The notes under the pieces are model-generated. The model had not been told where the DNA came from, ran no database searches, and saw nothing but the letters and a program-made list of their open reading frames with translations. The position numbers and the translations under genes were made by a program. DNA of 64,000 nt, from NCBI RefSeq assembly GCF_003671765.1, contig NZ_QPIB01000009.1:691703-755702 (forward strand), written 5' to 3'. Positions 50,007 through 58,260 of this stretch are shown one piece after another. Position 1 is the stretch's first letter. Every line of letters begins with the position of its first letter. The stretch is from Xenophilus sp. E41. Its GTDB lineage: Bacteria > Pseudomonadota > Gammaproteobacteria > Burkholderiales > Burkholderiaceae_C.

Positions 50007-50264
50007 ATGAAAGAGATGCACAAGCACACCAGCCACCCAGATCTCGTGAAACGGCTCAAGCGCGCCGAGGGTCATCTGCGACACGTCATCGGGATGATCG
50101 AAGGAGAAGAAACCTGCCTGGACATCGCTCGCCAGCTCGCTGCGGTGGAGAGCGCCGTCACAGCGGCCAAGCGCGTCCTGATCCATGACCACATCGACCA
50201 CTGCCTATCTCATGATGAGGACTCCGTTCTAGCCGAAATGAAGGCGCTAACCAGACTGCTCTGA
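50007..50264 (+). CDS. CsoR/RcnR-family (DUF156) metal regulator
   Basis: 85 aa, all-helical DNA-binding repressor: KRLKRAEGHLRHVIGMIEGE, ETCLDIARQLAAVESAV. Cys37, His62 and Cys66 have the C-x24-H-x3-C spacing of the Cu(I) site of CsoR and the Ni(II) site of InrS; RcnR has His at the third place. A His-rich N-terminus (MKEMHKHTSH) may add a ligand. Because it precedes an NreB-like exporter by 9 bp, Ni sensing of the InrS/NreA kind is favoured; Cu remains possible. Confidence 0.9.
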   Translation: MKEMHKHTSHPDLVKRLKRAEGHLRHVIGMIEGEETCLDIARQLAAVESAVTAAKRVLIHDHIDHCLSHDEDSVLAEMKALTRLL

Positions 50265-50273
50265 GGTCTCTCG

Positions 50274-51584
50274 ATGCTCTCCGTCCTAAAGAACCGCACC
50301 TACCGCCACCTGTTCACCGCGCAGGTGATCGCACTCGTCGGCACAGGCCTGATGACGGTAGCGCTCGGCCTACTTGCCTACGAGCTGGCCGGGGCCGATG
50401 CAGGTGCGGTGCTCGGGTCGGCGCTGGCTATCAAGATGCTGGCCTATGTGGGAGTCGCTCCAGTCGCACAGGCCTTCGCCGACCAGTTCCCGCGACGGTC
50501 ATTGCTCGTAGCGCTGGACCTGGTACGAGCGGTTGTCGCGATCTGTTTGCCCTTTGTCACCGAGGTCTGGCAGATCTATCTGCTGATCTTTGTCCTGCAA
50601 GCGGCATCCGCCGGCTTCACGCCGACTTTCCAAGCCACTATCCCGGACATCCTTCCCGATGAAGAGGACTACACGAAGGCGCTGTCGCTGTCCCGGCTGG
50701 CCTATGACCTGGAAAGCCTGATTTCCCCGATGCTGGCTGCTGCGCTGCTGACCGTCATCAGCTTTCACAACCTGTTCGCGGGAACAGTGCTCGGTTTCCT
50801 CGTTTCAGCCGCGCTCGTGGTCAGCGTGCGGTTGCCCACAACTATTCCCGGACCGCGCCGCGGCATTTGGGATCGCACGACCCGCGGCACACGCATCTAT
50901 CTCGCTACGCCACGCCTGCGGGGCCTGCTGGCGATCAGCTTGGCCGTCTCGGCGGCGGGCGCCATGGTGATCGTGAACACGGTGGTTCTCGTGAAGGCGC
51001 GCTTTGGCCTAGGCGAGGTCGAAGTGGCGTCGGCACTGGCGGCATTCGGAGGCGGTTCGATGGTGGCAGCCTTCGTTCTGCCATCCTTACTGGAAAAGGT
51101 GGCCGACCGAACCGCGATGCTCACCGGCGCTACCGTACTGGTCGTGGGCACGGGGATCGGCGCACTGCTGCCGAGCTATGCATTGTTGCTGCCGCTGTGG
51201 TTGATCATCGGCTTTGGCTACAGCGTGGCGCAAACGCCATCCGGCCGTCTTCTGCGCCGCTCGGCCCATGCCGAGGACCGTCCTGCGATCTTCGCGGCAC
51301 ACTTCGCGCTGTCGCACGCCTGTTGGCTCATCTGCTACCCACTTGCCGGCCGCTTCGGCGCGGTCATGGGCTTGCCATCGACCTTCATTGTCATGTCCCT
51401 GGTCGGCTTGGCCGGCGTGGCGCTGACGCTCTGGCTGTGGCCGGCCAGCGACCCTTCTGACGTGGCGCATGACCACCCCAGCTTGCCGCCGGATCACCCT
51501 CATTTACGCACACACGCAGACCAAGGCAGGCACCATCACCAGCTGATTCTGGATGACCTGCACCGTATCTGGCCGAAAGGATAG
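50274..51584 (+). CDS. nreB: NreB-like MFS metal exporter
   Basis: 436 aa major-facilitator protein with about 12 helices (start MLSVLKNRTYRHLFTAQVIA). The C-terminal tail has a His cluster DHPSLPPDHPHLRTHADQGR then HHH, as in NreB nickel exporters. Likely exports Ni(II), possibly Co(II). Co-transcribed with the DUF156 regulator. Confidence 0.85.
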   Translation: MLSVLKNRTYRHLFTAQVIALVGTGLMTVALGLLAYELAGADAGAVLGSALAIKMLAYVGVAPVAQAFADQFPRRSLLVALDLVRAVVAICLPFVTEVWQIYLLIFVLQAASAGFTPTFQATIPDILPDEEDYTKALSLSRLAYDLESLISPMLAAALLTVISFHNLFAGTVLGFLVSAALVVSVRLPTTIPGPRRGIWDRTTRGTRIYLATPRLRGLLAISLAVSAAGAMVIVNTVVLVKARFGLGEVEVASALAAFGGGSMVAAFVLPSLLEKVADRTAMLTGATVLVVGTGIGALLPSYALLLPLWLIIGFGYSVAQTPSGRLLRRSAHAEDRPAIFAAHFALSHACWLICYPLAGRFGAVMGLPSTFIVMSLVGLAGVALTLWLWPASDPSDVAHDHPSLPPDHPHLRTHADQGRHHHQLILDDLHRIWPKG

Positions 51585-51652
51585 GCACATTTTCTCGTTG
51601 CGGCATCACAACGCATGGCTTCGGAGGCTGAGAAGGGTGAGCGAAAATATAT

Positions 51653-51674
51653 CACATGAACACATATTCATGTG
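51653..51674. promoter_or_regulatory. ArsR/SmtB-type operator before the CDF gene
   Basis: A perfect palindrome with 8-bp arms CACATGAA (51653-51660) and TTCATGTG (51667-51674) around CACATA, the TGAA-N6-TTCA core known for SmtB/CzrA-type repressors. It lies 43 bp before the CDF ATG. Confidence 0.8.
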
Positions 51675-51717
51675 TTATATTTCGCCATAGTCAAACACTC
51701 AACCAGCAGAGGCGCCC

Positions 51718-52740
51718 ATGTCCCAATCCAATGCACATGACCATGGTCACGACCATGATCACGACCACACCCCCACAGTGACGAGCGCCAACGAGCGCAA
51801 GGTTCTGGTTTCCTTCTTCCTGATCTTCGGCTTCATGCTCGTGGAAGCTGTCGGCGGCGTGCTGTCGGGCTCGCTAGCCCTACTTGCCGATGCTGGCCAC
51901 ATGCTGACCGACGCCGTGGCACTTGCCCTGGCTTACGCTGCCTTCCGATTCGGTCGCCGCGCAGCCGACAGCAAACGCACATTCGGTTACCTGCGCTTCG
52001 AGGTCATCGCCGGCTTCCTGAACGCCGTGACCCTGTTCGCGATCGTCGCATGGATCGCCTACGAGGCGTGGGAGCGGCTGCAGGCGCCGCCCGTCATCCT
52101 CGCCGGCCCGATGATGATCGTCGCCGTGCTCGGCTTACTGATCAACGTCCTCGTGCTGTGGATCATGACCCGCGGCGAAACCGATCACGTCAATGTGAAA
52201 GGTGCCATCCTCCACGTGATGGGTGACCTGCTCGGCTCTGTCGGCGCCATCGTTGCAGCGATCGTCATCTACTTCACCGGCTGGACTCCGATCGACCCCA
52301 TCCTGTCGGTTCTAGTAGCGGCGTTGATTCTGCGCAGCGCCTGGAAGCTCCTGGCCAAGTCGATCCATATCCTGTTGGAGGGTGCGCCAGAGGACGCTTC
52401 GCCGGAAAAGGTGGAACAAGGCCTGATGAGCACTGTGCCCGGCCTGGCGGCTGTCAGCCATGTTCACGTGTGGCAACTCACTTCCGGTCGCACGATGGCC
52501 ACGCTACACGTTCGACCCAACGTGGACGAGGAGGCGCGAGCTGTGGTCAAGCGCGTCGAGGCGGTGCTGCGAGAGCAGTTCAGCATCGAACACGCCACAG
52601 TCGGAATCGACTGGAACTCGGAGGCTGACGAGAACATCTGCAGCCTGCAACCCACGACAGGCCGTCAGGACCACAGCGGCCACGACCACAGTGAGCACAA
52701 TCATGACCATGACCACTCCGCTCCCGGTCACAAGCATTGA
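51718..52740 (+). CDS. CDF-family zinc/cadmium exporter (CzcD/ZitB-like)
   Basis: 340 aa; metal/H+ antiporter in the inner membrane. His-rich N-terminus (HDHGHDHDHDH) and C-terminus (DHSGHDHSEHNHDHDH), six helices. Metal-site motifs HMLTD in TM2 and HVMGD in TM5, then a cytoplasmic CTD (VSHVHVWQLTSGRTMATLHV). Followed after 43 bp by the second ArsR sensor, so sensor and exporter form one operon under the palindrome at 51653. Confidence 0.93.
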   Translation: MSQSNAHDHGHDHDHDHTPTVTSANERKVLVSFFLIFGFMLVEAVGGVLSGSLALLADAGHMLTDAVALALAYAAFRFGRRAADSKRTFGYLRFEVIAGFLNAVTLFAIVAWIAYEAWERLQAPPVILAGPMMIVAVLGLLINVLVLWIMTRGETDHVNVKGAILHVMGDLLGSVGAIVAAIVIYFTGWTPIDPILSVLVAALILRSAWKLLAKSIHILLEGAPEDASPEKVEQGLMSTVPGLAAVSHVHVWQLTSGRTMATLHVRPNVDEEARAVVKRVEAVLREQFSIEHATVGIDWNSEADENICSLQPTTGRQDHSGHDHSEHNHDHDHSAPGHKH

Positions 52741-52783
52741 GGCCGTGCTAGACGGTTCGCAGTTCACTTGAGGGTTTGAATCC

Positions 52784-53161
52784 ATGACATCCCGCAAAAC
52801 CACCAGCGCCGCTATTGTGCAATGTTCGACCTCTAACCACGGCACGACCACTGATGTCCTCGCACTATCGCAAAGTGACGTCGCTGTTCTGGCAGAGACC
52901 TTCCGCCTGCTGGGCGACCAATCGCGATTGAAAATCCTGTTGCAGTGCATGCGCGGATCGGTCGCAGTGGGCGACATTGCTGGCTCGCTAGACCTGTCGC
53001 AGTCCTTGGTCAGCCATCACCTGCGCCTGTTGCGCGGCGCGCGCCTCGTGCGCGGCGAGCGCCAAGCCAAGCACATCTTCTACGGCATTGCCGACCAGCA
53101 CGTCAGCCAGGTACTCCAGGACATGGCGGTTCACATTTCGGAGGACAGACACGACGATTGA
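52784..53161 (+). CDS. ArsR/SmtB-family metal sensor (alpha5 type), copy 2
   Basis: 125 aa, closely similar to the sensor at 41087 over most of its length, including LSQSLVSHHLRLLRGARLV. The alpha5 site is Asp104-x-His106-x10-His117-x2-Glu120. It has a longer N-terminus with one Cys (VQCSTSNHG). Likely represses its own operon and other TGAA-N6-TTCA promoters until Zn/Co binds. Confidence 0.92.
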   Translation: MTSRKTTSAAIVQCSTSNHGTTTDVLALSQSDVAVLAETFRLLGDQSRLKILLQCMRGSVAVGDIAGSLDLSQSLVSHHLRLLRGARLVRGERQAKHIFYGIADQHVSQVLQDMAVHISEDRHDD

Positions 53162-53183
53162 CTGAACATGTGAGTGCGCGCCG

Positions 53184-53213
53184 GCCTACGCCTTCAAGGG
53201 GTAGGCTTTTTTT
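53184..53213 (+). terminator. Rho-independent terminator after the CDF-ArsR operon
   Basis: Nested stem GCCTAC-g-CCTT-c-AAGG-g-GTAGGC followed by seven T. Confidence 0.9.
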
Positions 53214-53292
53214 GGCTATTAATCTAGAGAGACACCGGCGCGCCTTGCTGAATGCCTAGAAGACCCCAAGCAAAAAGCACTCTAAAAATAAA

Positions 53293-53314
53293 CACTTGAA
53301 CATATCTTCATGTG
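53293..53314. promoter_or_regulatory. ArsR/SmtB-type operator before the triple-repeat protein
   Basis: CACTTGAA-CATATC-TTCATGTG, arms paired at 7 of 8 positions, the same core and spacing as at 51653. It lies 77 bp before the ATG at 53391. Confidence 0.75.
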
Positions 53315-53390
53315 TGTTATTATTTGTCTACGGGGTATCCGAAAGGCGTAAGGACCACGCCATTATTTTTAACGTCAAGGAGTATTGACC

Positions 53391-53960
53391 ATGTCCAAGA
53401 AAATTCGCTTTGCTGTTCTGCTTTCCGCACTTTTTGCTGCTGGAGTAAACGCTCAACCGTTCGCCGCAGATATGACACGGCAACAGGTCCAGGAGGATCT
53501 GGCTGCTTGGAGGCAATCTGGGTTGGAAGCGTTGTCTCGCGGCGAAAGCGGCCCGGATACGTTCAGCCCTCAATACCAGGCTGCCTTTCAGCGCTACTTG
53601 CAATTGACCCAAGGTGATATGTATCAGGCGCCCTCAGCAGGAAAGACTCGTGCTGAAGTGATGGCTGATTTGGAACTGTGGAAAATCTCCGGCATGCACG
53701 CGTTCACCTCGCGCGGAATCACCACCGCTTCGCACACCCAAGCCTACCAACAAGCCTACGAGAGCTATCTCCAGCTCAAGCTGGGTGCGGCTTACAAGGC
53801 TCCGGTGGCATTGACTCGTGCTCAAGTAAAGAGTGATTTGGCAGATTGGCAGGTTGCGGGAATGGCTGGATTCTGGGCTGGTGAGCAGACGCCTGATACC
53901 TATAGTGATGCCTACCGCACCGCATTTGAAACCTACCAGATGCTGCGCAACAAAAAATGA
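53391..53960 (+). CDS. Secreted DUF4148-like protein with three repeats
   Basis: 189 aa. Signal peptide VLLSALFAAGVNA. The mature part is three tandem repeats of about 50 residues: TRQQVQEDLAAWRQSGLEAL, TRAEVMADLELWKISGMHAF, TRAQVKSDLADWQVAGMAGF. Each is followed by a Tyr-rich helix (YQAAFQRYLQL, YQQAYESYLQL, YRTAFETYQML). The TRAQVxxDL start resembles DUF4148, usually a single short domain. SD AAGGAG before ATG 53391. An ArsR-type operator upstream links it to metal response. Function unknown. Confidence 0.8.
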   Translation: MSKKIRFAVLLSALFAAGVNAQPFAADMTRQQVQEDLAAWRQSGLEALSRGESGPDTFSPQYQAAFQRYLQLTQGDMYQAPSAGKTRAEVMADLELWKISGMHAFTSRGITTASHTQAYQQAYESYLQLKLGAAYKAPVALTRAQVKSDLADWQVAGMAGFWAGEQTPDTYSDAYRTAFETYQMLRNKK

Positions 53961-54033
53961 CTTAATGGCAGCTGCATAAAGCAGCGGTCGGATGGTTCAG
54001 CCAGAAAGAGATTCTTTCTTTTTTTTGAATAAA

Positions 54034-54055
54034 CATACAAACAAGTGTTCATTTG
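54034..54055. promoter_or_regulatory. Degenerate ArsR-type site before cadA
   Basis: CATACAAA-CAAGTG-TTCATTTG keeps one half (TTCATTTG) and the N6 spacing. It overlaps a second dyad CAAACAA/TTGTTTG (54038-54059). It lies about 70-90 bp before the cadA ATG. Confidence 0.45.
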
Positions 54056-54126
54056 TTTGCATAACATTCCGATCGCTGATTTGTGCGTCCTGCCACGGCG
54101 ATTACTCAGAGAACCAGGAGATTGAT

Positions 54127-56841
54127 ATGTCTTTGGAAACATTGGACGGCACAGGAGCGCAGGACGAACAACTGGGCTTTCGGGTCGAAGGTATGGATTG
54201 CGCCAGTTGCGTCGGCAAGATTGAAACAGCGCTTGGTCGAATTGATGGCGTATCAAATGTACAGGTTAATTTTACAAATGAGACGCTGACGTTGACGCGC
54301 AGCACAAGTAGCCGAAATACTGCACGCGACATTGCCAAGAAAATCCGGTCCCTGGGCTTCGACGTGCAGGCACTGCCCGCGTCCGAAATGTCCGCAGCAC
54401 CTGCACCGTGCCATGCGGCCCACGCGCATGACCACGCCGGCTGCGGCGGCCACCATGACCATGGGCATGCCCACGACCACGGGCACGATCATTCGCACGG
54501 CAAAGCGTGCGGTGATGACCATGGGCATGGCCATGCTCACGGCCATGCCCATGCCCATGACCACGGTCACGATCACGGGGCCTGCAGCGGGCATGACCAT
54601 GCGCCGGCCTCTGCCTCCCGTGGAGCACCCAGCACGCCCCCCAACGTGTCCATGCGCGTCGAGGGCATGGACTGCGCCAGTTGCGTCGGCAAGATCGAAA
54701 CGGCGCTCGCTCGCATGGATGGCGTGTCCGATGCCCGCATAAACTTCACCGCAGAAACGCTGGAATTGACGCTCGCGTCTGGCGGCCCCACGCAGCTCGG
54801 CCACATCGAGAAGACCATCAAGAGCCTGGGCTTCGGCGTCTCCGACGTGCGCCGCCATGATGGCTCAGCACCCGCGGCCCCAGCAGCAGCATCGACGGCG
54901 CGCCATCAGCGCTGGTGGCAGACGAAGAAAGGCAAGCACGTGCTGGGCCTGGGCGGCCTGATGGGCTCGGCCTACGCGATCGCGCAGTTCGTTCCTGGCT
55001 ACGCTGAATGGATCTTCGCCGCTGCGGTGATCGCGGGCGTGCTGCCGTTCGCTCGCAAAGCCTTCGCGCTGGCTGTGTCAGGCTCGCCGTTCTCTATCGA
55101 AACGCTGATGGTCGTCGCCTCGCTGGGCGCGCTCGTGATAGGCGAGGCCGAGGAAGCTGCTGCCGTGGTGTTCCTGTTCGCGATCGGCGAGCTGCTGGAA
55201 AGCGTGGCCGCCGGCCGCGCGCGCGCCGGCATCAAGGCGCTGGCCTCCCTGGTGCCTAAGACGGCGGTACTGCTCGATGCCGCGGGCGGGCAGCGCGAAG
55301 TGCCCGCCGCTTCCCTGCGCGTGAGCGACCGCGTGCTGGTGCGCCCTGGTGACCGGGTGCCTGCGGACGGCAAGATCCTCCGCGGTGAAAGCAGCCTGGA
55401 CGAGTCGCCTATCACCGGCGAGTCCGTACCGCGTCAAAAGGCTATCGGTGCCGACGTGTTCGCCGGCTCCATCAACGTCGATGGCGTGCTCGAAGTACAA
55501 GTCGAGAAGACGGCATCGGACAACACCATTTCTCGCATCATCCAACTGGTGGAGCAGGCGCAGTCCTCCAAGGCGCCCACGGCTCGCTTCATCGAAAAGT
55601 TCAGCCGCTACTACACCCCTGCCGTCATGGCCATCGCGGCGTTGATCGTGGTGGTTCCGCCACTTGCCATGGGTGGCGACTGGGGTACCTGGCTGTACCG
55701 CGGCCTCGCACTGCTGTTGATTGCCTGCCCATGTGCGCTGGTGCTCTCCACACCGGCGGCCATCGCCTCGGGCCTTGCGGTGGCCACGCGACGGGGCCTG
55801 CTGATCAAGGGTGGCAACGCGTTGGAAACCATCGGCCGCGTGCGCGCCATTGCCTTCGACAAGACTGGCACGCTGACCGAGGGCAAGCCGCGCATCACCG
55901 AGGTCCTGCCCTTCGGGCTGTTCAAGCATCAACAGGTCCTTGCGCTTGCCGCCGCTGTCGAGTCCGGCTCAAACCATCCCTTGGCGAAGGCCATTGTCGC
56001 CCATGCCAAGAGCCTGGACGTGGCGATTCCCCAGGCCACGGGCGCATCGGCCATTGCCGGCAAGGCGGTGCGCGCCACCGTGAACGGCAGTGCGCTCGCT
56101 GTCGGATCGCCCGCCCATGCGGAACAGACGGCCACGCTGACAGCCGCGCACCGCAGGGAAATCGACAAGCTGGAGGATGGCGGCAAGACCGTGGTGGTCC
56201 TGTTCGACGAAGCCAGCAAGAACGTTCTGGGCCTGCTGGCCCTGCGCGACGAGCCCCGCCGCGACGCGCGCGAAGGCGTGGCCCAGCTCAACGCCATGGG
56301 CGTGCGCTCGGTCATGCTGACCGGCGACAACCGCCGCACCGCGCAGGCGATCGCCGGCAAGCTGGGCATCGAGTGGGAGGCCGAGCTGCTGCCGCAGGAC
56401 AAGCTGCGCTTGGTCAACGAGATGAAGCGTGATGCCAAGGTGGCGATGGTCGGCGACGGCATCAACGACGCGCCGGCCCTGGCGACCGCCGACGTGGGTA
56501 TCGCCATGGGCGGCGGCACGGACGTGGCGCTGGAAACCGCCGATGCCGCGCTGCTCAAGAGCCGCGTCACGGACGTGGCCCACCTGGTGGCCCTGTCGCG
56601 GGCGACGATGGCCAACATTCACCAAAACGTCGTATTCGCCATTGGCCTCAAGGGCTTGTTCCTGGTCACCACCGTGTTGGGTATCACCGGCTTGTGGGTT
56701 GCCGTGCTGGCCGACACCGGCGCCACGGCCCTGGTCACGCTGAACGCACTGCGCCTGCTGCGCTTCAAGGGCGCGCCGGAGGCCAACCACGGCGACGACG
56801 CCGGGCGTCCCACCACCTTGTCCGTGCCGTCTGCCCGCTGA
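54127..56841 (+). CDS. cadA: Zn/Cd/Pb P1B-type ATPase with two HMA domains and His-rich linker
   Basis: 904 aa exporter of divalent soft metals. HMA1 (Cys25, Cys28 in GMDCASC); a linker of about 64 residues (95-158) with about 25 His and four Cys; HMA2 (Cys183, Cys186, again GMDCASC). Then TM helices with ACPCALVLSTPAAIASG (CPC of the CadA/ZntA type), [18 protein letters not shown] and [20 protein letters not shown]. Start at ATG 54127 (MSLETLDGTG), which gives the normal N-terminus; the frame extends through the operator. The near-identical HMA copies suggest internal duplication. Confidence 0.94.
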   Translation: MSLETLDGTGAQDEQLGFRVEGMDCASCVGKIETALGRIDGVSNVQVNFTNETLTLTRSTSSRNTARDIAKKIRSLGFDVQALPASEMSAAPAPCHAAHAHDHAGCGGHHDHGHAHDHGHDHSHGKACGDDHGHGHAHGHAHAHDHGHDHGACSGHDHAPASASRGAPSTPPNVSMRVEGMDCASCVGKIETALARMDGVSDARINFTAETLELTLASGGPTQLGHIEKTIKSLGFGVSDVRRHDGSAPAAPAAASTARHQRWWQTKKGKHVLGLGGLMGSAYAIAQFVPGYAEWIFAAAVIAGVLPFARKAFALAVSGSPFSIETLMVVASLGALVIGEAEEAAAVVFLFAIGELLESVAAGRARAGIKALASLVPKTAVLLDAAGGQREVPAASLRVSDRVLVRPGDRVPADGKILRGESSLDESPITGESVPRQKAIGADVFAGSINVDGVLEVQVEKTASDNTISRIIQLVEQAQSSKAPTARFIEKFSRYYTPAVMAIAALIVVVPPLAMGGDWGTWLYRGLALLLIACPCALVLSTPAAIASGLAVATRRGLLIKGGNALETIGRVRAIAFDKTGTLTEGKPRITEVLPFGLFKHQQVLALAAAVESGSNHPLAKAIVAHAKSLDVAIPQATGASAIAGKAVRATVNGSALAVGSPAHAEQTATLTAAHRREIDKLEDGGKTVVVLFDEASKNVLGLLALRDEPRRDAREGVAQLNAMGVRSVMLTGDNRRTAQAIAGKLGIEWEAELLPQDKLRLVNEMKRDAKVAMVGDGINDAPALATADVGIAMGGGTDVALETADAALLKSRVTDVAHLVALSRATMANIHQNVVFAIGLKGLFLVTTVLGITGLWVAVLADTGATALVTLNALRLLRFKGAPEANHGDDAGRPTTLSVPSAR

Positions 56842-56855
56842 GGCAACAAGAGGGC

Positions 56856-56886
56856 TTGACCTTGCCGTCGTTGTAACGCCTAGCCT
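56856..56886 (+). promoter_or_regulatory. MerR-type promoter of the MexEF-OprN-like operon
   Basis: -35 TTGACC (56856-56861), 19-bp spacer, -10 TAGCCT (56881-56886). The long spacer is the signature of MerR-family activation. The operator dyad within it is weak. The MerR gene at 63009, just after the operon, is the likely activator. Confidence 0.6.
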
Positions 56887-56952
56887 CCACACAAATGTCT
56901 GCAGAGCGCTTCGGAAGGGCCGGAGTCCTGCATCCAAGAAAGGGTCACTTCC

Positions 56953-58260
56953 ATGCGTAAAAAAATCAGAATCATTGTGGTGGCAGGCGTCATCGCAGCC
57001 GTCGGGGGGATAGCGATCGCTGCCCGCGACGCCAAGGACGAGGGCAAGGCCGCGGCGCCCCCGGCGGGCGCGCCGATGGCGCCGCAGGTGCCCGTGGCCG
57101 AGGTCATTACCCGCACGGTCGCGCCATCGGCCGAGTACACCGGCTTCCTGGCCGCGCCCAAGACCGTCGAGCTGCGCTCGCGGGTCGGCGGCGCCGTCGA
57201 TGCGGTGAGCGTTCCCGAAGGTAGCCTCGTGCGCAAGGGCCAACTGCTGTTCCAGATCGACCCGAGGCCGTTCCAGGTTGCGCTCGACACGGCCGTGGCG
57301 CAACTGCGTCAGGCCGAGGTGCTGGCCAGCCAGGCCCAGGCCGACTTTGACCGCGCCGAGCGCCTGGTGGCGACCGGCGCCGTCGCGCGCAAGACCTATG
57401 ACGATGCCGCCTCCGCACGCAACGCGCGCCAGGCTCAGGTGCAGGCGGCTAAGGCCGCCGTTGCTGCGGCTCAGCTGGACCTGTCCTACGCCCGCGTCAC
57501 TGCGCCCATCGCCGGGCGCGTCGACCGCGTGCTCGTGACCGAGGGCAACTTGGTCAGCGGTGGCGGCGCCGGCGCGGCCACGCTGCTGACCACGATCGTA
57601 TCCATCGACCCGTTGCACGTGTACTTCGACATTGATGAGGCCACCTATCTCAACGTCGTCAGCCGCTCGCGGCCCGCTGCGGGCGCCGGTAGCAAGGCTT
57701 CGCTGCCCGTGCAGGTCGGGCTGACCACGGACAAGGGTTTCCCGCACAGGGGCGCGCTCGACTTCGTGGGCAACACCATTGACCGAAGCACCGGCACGAT
57801 CCGCGCGCGCGCCGTTGTGCCCAACCCGGATGGGCGCATGGCACCCGGCATGTTCGCCCGGGCCAAGCTGTCCACCGGCGCGGCGCGCGAGGCCGTCCTG
57901 ATCGACGATCAGGCCGTGGGCACCGACCAAGGGCGCAACTACGTGCTGGTCGTGGGCGAGAACAACCAGGCCCAGTACCGGCCCATCGAACTGGGGCCGG
58001 TGGTGGACGGGCTGCGCGTCATCAACGGCGGCCTGCAGGCCGGTGAGAAGATCATCATCAAGGGCCTCGTGCGCCCCGGCATGGCGGTCACGCCGCGCAT
58101 GGTGCCCATGCAGGCGCCCGCGGCACCGGCCGCCGGCGCGACCGGCGCGACCAAGGCTGCGGCAAACGCTCCGGCTCCCGCTGCGGCGCCTGCCAAGGCC
58201 GGTGGCGCGGACCCCGCCAAGGCTGACGGCGCGGCCGGCTCGGCGGAGGCCCGCAAATGA
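56953..58260 (+). CDS. RND efflux periplasmic adaptor (MexE-like)
   Basis: 435 aa. N-terminal signal anchor IRIIVVAGVIAAVGGIAIAA with no lipobox Cys. Barrel halves LRSRVGGAVDAVSVPEGSLV and YARVTAPIAGRVDRVLVTEG, coiled hairpin between, and a low-complexity Ala/Pro/Lys tail of about 45 residues. MexE/BpeE-like by the PHRGALDFVGNTIDRSTGTI stretch. The stop overlaps the pump start (ATGA at 58257). Confidence 0.92.
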   Translation: MRKKIRIIVVAGVIAAVGGIAIAARDAKDEGKAAAPPAGAPMAPQVPVAEVITRTVAPSAEYTGFLAAPKTVELRSRVGGAVDAVSVPEGSLVRKGQLLFQIDPRPFQVALDTAVAQLRQAEVLASQAQADFDRAERLVATGAVARKTYDDAASARNARQAQVQAAKAAVAAAQLDLSYARVTAPIAGRVDRVLVTEGNLVSGGGAGAATLLTTIVSIDPLHVYFDIDEATYLNVVSRSRPAAGAGSKASLPVQVGLTTDKGFPHRGALDFVGNTIDRSTGTIRARAVVPNPDGRMAPGMFARAKLSTGAAREAVLIDDQAVGTDQGRNYVLVVGENNQAQYRPIELGPVVDGLRVINGGLQAGEKIIIKGLVRPGMAVTPRMVPMQAPAAPAAGATGATKAAANAPAPAAAPAKAGGADPAKADGAAGSAEARK

